64,000 nt of DNA from Romanomermis culicivorax (Eukaryota > Nematoda > Enoplea > Mermithida > Mermithidae). The DNA lies in the NCBI GenBank assembly GCA_963922205.1, contig CAWUHX010000393.1, positions 124,001 to 188,000 of the forward strand, in the 5' to 3' direction. Every line of letters begins with the position of its first letter. Within the stretch, counting starts at the first letter, position 1. Positions 56,701 to 64,000 of the stretch are shown here, piece after piece. The notes under the pieces are model-generated. The model was not told where the DNA came from and did no database searches. It saw only the letters and a list, made by a program, of their open reading frames with translations. The position numbers and the translations under genes are program-made.

Positions 56701-58524
56701 TCGATCGCCGACCCCCAAGTAGCCGAATCTGCGGTGACAGCACCTTCTGTCACGCAGTTGCAACCGCAACCACAAGTTGTGACGCAGCTGCAGACGGAAA
56801 TGCTGCCGCCGCCGCCTGGCTTACCTACGCCACAAGTCACACAAACATCTATGGATGCGAGTCAGTACTTGTCTAGTGTAGAAAGTCAGGCGCAATCGGA
56901 AGAAATTCCGATTACCCAGGACGAGCAGAACGTCTATGATCAGGCATATATTAATGAGTACATGGATGCCGAAGGTGGAAAGAAGAAAGAGGAAGAGCAG
57001 ACGGCAGGGACACCTAGCCATACTGTGGTGGAAACACCACAAGAGCTAGCGGCCCGGCTGGCTGAAGAGGATAAGGAAATTCAAGTATTAGCCTTGACCT
57101 GGGACAAAGAAGGTGTTCCCGGATACTATACTGCTGAGGCGATAAAAAATATGAAAATAAAAGGATTAAATGATAGGCAAATCTTCGTTAACTTGAAAAA
57201 GAAACGAAAAACAAAAGCCCGTCAGGAGAAGAAGAAGGTGGAAAAGGCAATTGCGCAGCCTGCAAAGGTTACGCAGCCGAAACCCGCCAAAACTTCTGCT
57301 CCGGCTTCAGCAACGGTATCCGTGACCACCGTATCTTCGACTACTCCTGTATCGCAGACTGTCTCTACAGGTACTTTATCGATAGCAACGAGTCAGTCCA
57401 CGCAATTTGTGTCGCAGGCTACGGACACCTCTGCTTCCGGACGGCGTCAGCCTAAGGTGCAGGGAGCTCCTAGCAAGCCACAGGTTGCAGGACAAAAAGT
57501 TCAAATCTTTACACCAGGAAAAATAAAGCCGTTAACTCTGGTTACTGTTGACCCAAATCAACAAACACCAGAAATGACGGTGGAGTTATTCCGGGATGTA
57601 TTGCTGGACTTTTGGCAAGTAACCAAAGATAAAAGTAGAGCCAGAGGTCCAATTTCTTTTGCTACACCGGAATTGGCGAATTATTTCTGCGACGAGCAGT
57701 TCGAAGACCCAGAGATTTGGCTGATGGTCAATAAGGCGGTCAGGACTATATACAAACTGTATCAGCCACAGTTTGATGTCCAAGGTGGATTTTTATACGA
57801 CTCGCGAAATATTCCAGAGCCACTATGGGATAGGATCATTCGTGAGATTGTCCTTGAATGGCTCACGGAATATCGAGCGAGCGTCGTATTTGCAGCTGTC
57901 AGATATTTATGCATGATGATATTCCTTATGCTTGACTATGCACCGCTTACGGCTGAGCAGATCGGTAAACGATCAGTCTCAGCCAAAGTGTTTGCAAACA
58001 TCATGCTGTTACAGGAATATCGGAGTGCCACTGCTTCGGATGTTTTCAAGACTGCCTATCGCTTGGTGATGTATAACTACAGTCAACAAGCGGCGGAGAT
58101 GGATGTCAAAAGGTCAGGTAGCCCAAGTCCTCCGACTACTGTTAAGTTTAGCAAAGTTCAGAACGATGCGGGACAGACCTTTCGGGCACCCGGACCCGCA
58201 AGCAGTCAAACTGGTGGTCAAGGAGCCACGGTTGGTATAGCCAACCAGGTCTTCGCTGGCCCCAGTTCTGGCACTGGGCAAGCCTCCAGAACCGTTCCGA
58301 AACAACAGCAACCTATACAGCATCTACAGGGTGCTAGGGGAGCTCGTGGAGGACGGGGAAGGGGTGCCCAACCAGGCCAGTTTCATTTTAACAATCCGAA
58401 CAGGGGCAGAGCTGGTTACGTTGGTGGCCGAGGTATATACCGAGGACAACACCCTCGTGGTGCATTCCGAGGTCGCGGAGGTCATCAACAAGGCCAGCAG
58501 CAAGGCGGCGGGCAGCAACAATAA
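53728..58524 (+). CDS. Element 2 ORF3: spliced, DEDDy exonuclease, about 1,390 residues
   Basis: Exon 1 (53728-53839, from ATG) and exon 2 (54461-58524) join in phase 1, giving 1,391 codons. Exonuclease motifs, numbered from the exon 2 methionine at 54520: I, VGFDVE (D40, E42); II, VGFKVVDDL (D113/D114); III, YAGLDAYY (Y218, D222). This is the DEDDy set of RNase D, WRN and Mut-7 type 3'-5' exonucleases, spanning about 200 residues as in that family. A long middle region (about 330-690) has no domain I know. Then come an acidic block, a Gln/Pro/Thr-rich linker, a basic Lys/Arg cluster (possible nuclear signal), a conserved helical module (about 1020-1190: TIYKLYQPQF, IVLEWLTEYR) and an RGG-type tail (GARGARGGRGRG). 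The ORF is intact. It has the place of env, but no signal peptide, membrane helix or envelope motif. Possible roles: trimming nucleic acid in the particle or countering host small RNAs; both are inference. Confidence 0.85.
53840..54460 (+). other. Intron of element 2 ORF3
   Basis: A 621-bp GT-AG intron: donor GACG|GTAAGTTTTT, acceptor TGATTTTTAG|ATTATAAC, phase 1. The first exon 2 codons (YNIKRLVRV) match those after the acceptor of element 1. Genomic RNA must stay unspliced to be copied, so both forms would be made. Predicted from sequence only. Confidence 0.78.
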
Positions 58525-59423
58525 TTTTTAGCCGCCAAAATTTTGGTCAAAAATTCTCCATTCTTGACTTCATTTCATTTATTCAAAAAATACAAAAAAC
58601 ACAAAAACATAAAAAATCACAAAAATCCAAAAACATTATAAAACATAAAATACAAAAATATTATTTAAACTTTTGGTTGTGTTGTTGCCTTTCAAAAAAT
58701 CTCATTTTTGGCCAAGCTCATCGCTTGAGTCCACATTTTTGGTTTAATTTTCTTTCACTTATTTTGCATTTGTTATTTTTTCTCGTATTTTAATCTCGTC
58801 ATTTTGCCTCGTATATTTTTCTTGTCATTTTTTCGGTGTCTTGTAAATTTTTCTTGTTATTTGTGCCTCGTATTTTAAAATTTTTGCTCAATATTTTCTC
58901 GCCCTACTAGTTTTGTAAATATTTGTTCGTCATGTCTTATTTTAAATTTCTCGTATGGAAAATTGGCGACGAACCGAAAGGGGCGACGGAACGGACGAAA
59001 GTAGCCGATTACTGCAAGGATTGGGACGCTGCTGCCAAAGACACTCCACATCACTCAATGGGACGAAGCGATCAACGCTGGAGGAAGGTACCTAGGAGCC
59101 TCAAGGCACGCTGGCGAAGCCAGGAAAAGTCAAGCCGATGCAGAGTCGTCGATCCGTCAGATGCTGGATCAGTGATCGATCGTGCCGCGGCATCTCAGTG
59201 GACAGACCTAGGTAACCTTGTAAAAAGACTTGACGTTGGAGGTGGTCTTGACCCGTACACCCTTCGGGGTCAGGTCAGGACGATTATGACCCGTACACCC
59301 TTCGGGGTCGGATCATAATCTTTTTAAGTTGGGATCCAGTAGTAGGTCACACCGTAAAAGGTAAAAGTCCTGCTCACGGTTTCCTTCTTCACCTCCCGTT
59401 GGTCAGTTTCAAGGCCCGAGGGA
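58525..59423 (+). other. Element 2 3' noncoding region
   Basis: A/T-rich CAAAAA-type sequence (58570-58680), then more mixed sequence. At about 59250-59312 the hairpin-forming unit GACCCG(TACACCCTT)CGGGGTC occurs twice. The 3' LTR is preceded by the short purine run GAGGGA (59418-59423), a weak purine tract. A 131-codon open stretch (58923-59318) has no recognisable domain and runs through the hairpins. Confidence 0.5.
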
Positions 59424-60018
59424 TGTTGGGGATGTGCTTACGGCAGTAGCAATCCCACATCTATGCAAAATTGGTGAATCGACAAAGTTACGATTCGACC
59501 AAAAAGGGCAATGTTTATCATTCTCATACTTTGGTGTGTTTCGGGCGAGTCGCGTCCGTTCTAAATTATATTTGTACTGTTTCGCCTAGTAAAGGCCGAC
59601 GCTGACAGCCCCACACCTTATTTACATATTATTATTATTATAATTATTTATTATTTATATTATTATTACTTGCGCATTGAGCGGTTGGAGGGAGTCGTCT
59701 TACACGGGTGCCAAGCCAAGGTGGAGCCCCAGTCCTTTTGGATATTATCGAAGTGAGTTCTGTGTATTTGTGTGAACCTTTAGGAGGCATCTGGGGAGAC
59801 CCTGAGTGCCCTTCGATTGCAAGAGTTAGAGTTTCCAGTTACTTATTAGTGACTGAAGGTTGTGTTTATTTCTGCTTAAGGACTGTTGCACTGTGTTCAG
59901 TTGATTGCTAATAGGAAGCTCCTTTGAGTGACCTACAGTAGTCGATTGAGTACAAGCCGATAGGACTTGAGTTATATTGCTGACATCTTCGGATCTAAGC
60001 AGAGAAGTAAACATAACA
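59424..60018 (+). repeat. 3' LTR of element 2
   Basis: Same length and ends as 46386-46980, with two differences seen, followed by target duplication AATA. Confidence 0.95.
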
Positions 60019-60022
60019 AATA

Positions 60023-61380
60023 TTCAACAATTCAAGCTAAAAATTCAAATGTTTTTTTTTTGCGGAAAACATCGAATTTCGCGCCAAAATTTGAATTTTA
60101 TCGATATAATTCGAATTTTTACAACAGGTTGTCGAATTGCTTGATCAAAATTCAAATTTCGTAATATAATTCAGAATTTCGAGCCGTAATTCGCGATTTT
60201 TTCGCCCCATTTCCACTTTTTTCTGGCTAAAATTCTGCGGTTTTATTGAAAAATGTCCGAATTTTATGGAAAATTTAACAATCTAAGCTCGAAATCCTAC
60301 TTTTAAAACTTTGAATTCCAGTTCAAAATTGGAATTTTTTCGGATAAAATCTTATTTCATAATCAAAATTATAGTTTTTTTTGAATCAAAAATCTAATTT
60401 TTAATGGAAACTCGATTTTTTCCATTGAAATTTCATATATTTTAAATTGAAATTTAAAGCCTTTCATTAAAATTCGAATTTTTAATCAAAATTTGATTTT
60501 TTTTTCAATTCTTGGAGTTCAATTTGTCTATCAAAAGTCTATTTAGAAAGCAAATAGAAAGTAAATGGTCAGAGCAGTGTTGAATCTGCACCAGTTGCAT
60601 ACTAAGCATGGCAGTGTACATCAAGCAAAATGGTAAATTACATCAAGAAGTGTCTTGTGAAAAACCATTAAATCGCTTTAAGGAAAATTTACCGAGAAAA
60701 ATTAAAAAAATTATTTAAAAAATTGAATATAGTTTGAGCCTACTGCATACCAGGTTTTAATCACAATCTCCATTACTGGCGGAAATTCAATTGAAGACAT
60801 CAAAATTCTAATACTTCAAGTTCCAAAATTCGAAATTCACGGAAAAATTCCAAAAATTTGATTTGAAAAAATATAATTTCAAAGCATTTAATTTAAAAAA
60901 ATTCAATCCCAAAATTTTAATTCAAAAAAATTTATATTCCAACATTTTTATTTTCGATGAAAAAATTTGAAATTTCAAAAATTCATACTCTACTGTTCCA
61001 GAATTTTGAATTCCGTGATTCTAACATCAAAAATTCTAACTTTCTAAATTCAAAAATTTCAACATTCAAAACTTTAAAATTGTGAATAACATATCGTTTC
61101 AAAAATTTTATGAATCTCATCACAAAAAAATATTCATAATTCTATTCTATTATACAAACTCGTTATTTCCATATTTTTGCAATTCCGAATATGAAATTTT
61201 TCCTCAAATCTTGACGATTCTACATTGAAAATTGTAAAACTTTACAGATTTTGTTTTTTTTCCACCTGTATTATTTGCCAACTTCTACAGTTTGATCCCA
61301 AAAGCTTTAAGATTTTATGACTTTACACATTTTTCCAGGTTTTTCGATTGGAATCGAATATAAAAGTTTACATTAAGCTA
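60023..61380. repeat. A+T-rich imperfect repeats, right side
   Basis: A continuation of the tract at 45851-46381: loose repetition of AATTTTT and AAAATTC words, with no coding frame. Confidence 0.6.
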
Positions 61381-61537
61381 TGTTGCGCAATGGGACTTAC
61401 AGATAGAATAAAATATTTTTAGGTGTGCCCAGTGGCCGACTTTTGTTGCTGTCTTCAATTCGCAGCAGAGTGGTCAGCATAAACTTTGTCATGTGTCGCA
61501 CGGTCGTACATCACCCCTTCATAACTATTGCAACACT

Positions 61538-61608
61538 GGCTCGGTAGTTCAATCGGAAGAACGCTGCACTATAGTCACAGAGACCCGGGTTCGAATCCCG
61601 GTCGAGCA
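61538..61608 (+). tRNA. tRNA-like gene or pseudogene
   Basis: A cloverleaf can be drawn: acceptor GGCTCGG with TCGAGCA (first pair mismatched), D arm GTTC/GAAC, T arm CCGGG-TTCGAAT-CCCGG with a perfect B box. The anticodon stem has only three good pairs (CTG/CAG), and the loop CTATAGT would give anticodon ATA, unusual for a working tRNA. Probably a tRNA pseudogene or the head of a tRNA-derived SINE. Confidence 0.5.
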
Positions 61609-61659
61609 TTATTTTTCGAACAGTGTTTGGTGATGGTTACGATGGCAACACGTTTACCC

Positions 61660-62720
61660 ATTACGTGTCAACTTGTGACTTTACAAGTCTTTGGTATGTA
61701 GTAGGATAGTTACATTAAACTTGTTGGTTTACAAATCTTATGTATATAGTAGGGTAATTAGTGTGGACTTGTCTGTTTACAAGTCTTTGGTGTGTAACTT
61801 GTCACTTTACAAAATTTTGGAATGTAGTAGAGCAGATAGTCTCAGTTTACAAGTCGTTCGTGATATATAGGATATTTGGTGTAAACTTGTCAGTTTACAT
61901 ACCTTTGGAATGTGAAAGCTCAGTTAGTGTGTGCTTGTCAGTTTACGAGTCTTTCGTGATGTATAGGATATTTGGTGTAAACTTGTCAGTTTACCAATCT
62001 TTTGGTATGTTGTAGAGCAGATAGTCTAAACTTGTCAGTTTACAAGTCTCTAGTAATATATAGGATAATTAGTGTAAACTTGTCAGTTTACATACCTTTG
62101 GAATGTGGTAGCTCAGTTAGTGTATACTTGTCAGTTTAGAATCTTTCATGACATATAGGATGTTTGGTGTAAACTTGTCAGTTTACCAATCTTTTGGTAT
62201 GTAGTAGAGCAGATAGTCTAATCTTGTCAGTTTACAAGTCTTTCATGATATATAGGATATTTGGTGTAAACTTGTCAGTTTACATACCTTTGGAATGTGG
62301 TAGCTCAGTTAGTGTGTACTTGTCAGTTTACAAGTCTTTCATGACATATAGGATATTTAGTGTAAACTTGTCAGTTTACCAATGTTTTGGTATGTTGTGG
62401 AGCAGATAGTCCAAACTTGTCAGTTTACAAGTCTTTAGTAATATATTGGATAGTTAGTGTAAACTTGTCAGTATACAAACTTTTGGTAATATATAGCATA
62501 GTTAATGTGAACTTATCAGTTTACCAATCTTTTGGTATGTAGCAGAGCAGTTGGTGAAAACTTGTCAGTTTAATAGTCTTTGGTAATATATAAAATAGTT
62601 AATGTGAACTTGTCAGTTAACCAATGTTTCGCTATGTAATAGAGTATTTAGTGTAAACTTGTCAGGTTACAAATATTGGTATGTACTGGGATACTTAGTT
62701 TAAACTTGTCAATTTAGAAA
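61660..62720 (+). repeat. Minisatellite, about 50-bp unit
   Basis: At least twenty imperfect units built on GTGTAAACTTGTCAGTTTAC followed by variants of AAGTCTTTGGTATGTAGTAG. Variants recur in a longer pattern (the CATACCTTTGGAATGTG type returns about every 200 bp), suggesting a higher-order repeat of several units. Open frames across it are chance. Confidence 0.85.
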
Positions 62721-64000
62721 TTAATCCTTTGTATGTTTTATAATGAATTATAAATTCTATTCATCTGCCATTTCTTGGTTGAGTCAAGTTGATAGAAGAA
62801 TCAAGTTCAGTAAACCCCTGGATGAGAAAATCAGTAGAGTCGTGGTTTCAGCATTCCAAACTGATAAACAATTAGCAGATGAACCTCACAGCCTCCTGGA
62901 CCCCGACAGTCTCTTAGAATTTCTGTTGGGCACCCTGTTGATGGCAAGCTGGGTCGGGAAATCACCATGCAAATCGAAGAAATGGACGACCAGCGGGGCA
63001 GACATTTTTGCATAGAAGTGGAGCACCAAAGAAAGACGAAAAAGTGATAGTGAAATCATTTTTTCACTATTATATGTTTTTTATTATATTCTTGAAAATT
63101 ATATTGCTGGCGTCCAGTAAAATATTCCCAGCACTTACGTCTTCTATTTACATAATATTCATAGTGGTCAAGCCACATTCTTTTTATTATTCATCAGTTT
63201 TTATTGCTAAACTTATTATTTATTATTTAGATAATATCGACCGATTGGAGCGAAGGGCCAAAGGCCCAGGCGGCAGCTTGCAGTCAGCAAGCTCTGGAAG
63301 ACCCCTTAGGGGATCCAGTAAAGTAAGTCTATCCCTGAGGGGATTCCTTGTCTCATCTAGGAGACCGTGGAGCTCTCTGGTGTGGCCCCCCATTTAAAAT
63401 TAATTTATCTTTGTTGTTGTAGGTCTGGGGAACCGGACAGTTGCACTATCTCCAAGGCTTAGCCAAGGGATTAGTTCTAAATGGTCAGTTCAGACCAGAA
63501 GCCTCAATCCTTTCTTAAACAACCCTTAAGAAAAGACCTGCACAACATTTCACTAGAAAAATTTTTTGTAGAAAATTCTTTTTGTGATGCCTTGCACCTA
63601 TGAATCTAATAGTTCCATACTCATCTATGTTGTCGGAATGTTATTCCATTTCTAAAGCTATATTATGAATGTAGTTCTGTGGTATCACACCACTTTTCTA
63701 GCACTGATTTGCTCTCTGATTTTCCATTTAGATATAATATTTATTTAGCTGTTTTGTTATGCTTTCTCTCTGAAGCTATCCTACATATGATATGCTAGTA
63801 GTGTTAGAAGAGCGAGCATTAGACTGATTCAGGAATGCTGCATATCAGTCCTGTTTTTCATTTCATTTCTTTGCATATGTGATATATTTTACAAGTGTGT
63901 GCGGTACTGTATTCCACTTTGAGCATTAGCATTGGCCATACAGTTGCAATTTTGACCTCCATATTTTCTAATCAGTGCTATATTTTTCTGGTAACAGTGT
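62721..64000. other. No gene recognised
   Basis: Two open stretches (62743-63015 and 63008-63397, +) of 90 and 129 codons have no domain I know. The second contains a hydrophobic run from A+T-rich sequence. No splice-phase evidence supports either one. Confidence 0.35.

Larger units (their letters stand above)
46386..60018 (+). mobile_element. Ty3/gypsy LTR retrotransposon, element 2 (young)
   Basis: A complete 13.6-kb element: LTRs of 595 bp (46386-46980, 59424-60018), target duplication AATA on both sides (46382-46385, 60019-60022), primer site, gag, pol, and a large spliced third ORF. I find only two LTR differences (both C/T, around 46650-46680 against 59682-59700), so insertion is recent. 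Apart from one TGA between gag and pol the coding parts are open. It shares its layout with element 1 but differs greatly in sequence and base composition. Confidence 0.95.

Noticed and set aside
53728..58524. ORF3 as an envelope protein
   Set aside because: Its position suits env, but there is no signal peptide, fusion peptide, membrane helix or cysteine pattern; exonuclease motifs and an RGG tail point elsewhere.
62743..63397. Two plus-strand open stretches at the right end
   Set aside because: Short, overlapping, no recognisable domain and partly A+T-rich low-complexity sequence.
1..64000. CRISPR arrays, bacterial operons, ribosomal RNA
   Set aside because: Spliced genes, LTR elements and animal domains show a eukaryotic nuclear sequence; repeat arrays here have no spacer structure, and no rRNA segment was seen.

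Overview
This is animal (metazoan) nuclear DNA. The host part is A+T-rich, its genes are split into short exons with GT-AG introns, and the domains are animal extracellular types (von Willebrand A, immunoglobulin, C-type lectin, mucin-like Ser/Thr-rich, DEG/ENaC). Penelope-like and Ty3/gypsy elements fill much of the rest. I cannot name the species; a marine or other invertebrate is a guess. Host genes were rebuilt by eye from splice sites and exon phases, because no single long reading frame covers them.

Layout. 1.4-7.0 kb (+): a small secreted vWA protein (five exons, phases close exactly), then a second vWA exon set running into two Ig domains. The intron between the second set's vWA exons holds Penelope-derived sequence and a tandem array of a 163-bp tRNA-like unit. 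8.4-21.2 kb (-): one long gene, 29 in-phase exons plus one frameshifted cassette, about 1,942 residues: signal peptide, two C-type lectin domains, a long mucin-like region, a DEG/ENaC ectodomain and the channel family's second membrane helix. 21.7-23.5 kb (+): a decayed Penelope-like element and a broken copy of three exons of the channel-like gene.

23.6-39.0 kb: a foldback-type element whose inverted arms are arrays of short repeats, split by a 13.9-kb Ty3/gypsy element (element 1, LTRs 576 bp, TSD CAAT), now inactive. 39.1-45.5 kb: a MITE copy, a gag-only element with four CCHC knuckles, and an inverted pseudogene copy of the vWA-Ig gene with its Penelope insert. 46.4-60.0 kb: a second, young Ty3/gypsy element (element 2, LTRs 595 bp with two differences seen, TSD AATA). 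60.0-64.0 kb: A+T-rich sequence, a tRNA-like gene, a 1-kb minisatellite and unassigned sequence.

The most unusual system is shared by elements 1 and 2. Each carries, after gag-pol and in the position of a retroviral env, a very large third ORF. It begins with a small 5' exon joined through a phase-1 intron to a long exon encoding a DEDDy-type 3'-5' exonuclease domain (RNase D/WRN/Mut-7-like motifs), a divergent middle region, a conserved helical module and an arginine-rich tail. The intron position, phase and exonuclease motifs agree between two elements that differ strongly in sequence, so this is a conserved feature and not a chance capture. I know of no described LTR retrotransposon with this arrangement, but I could not search for one.
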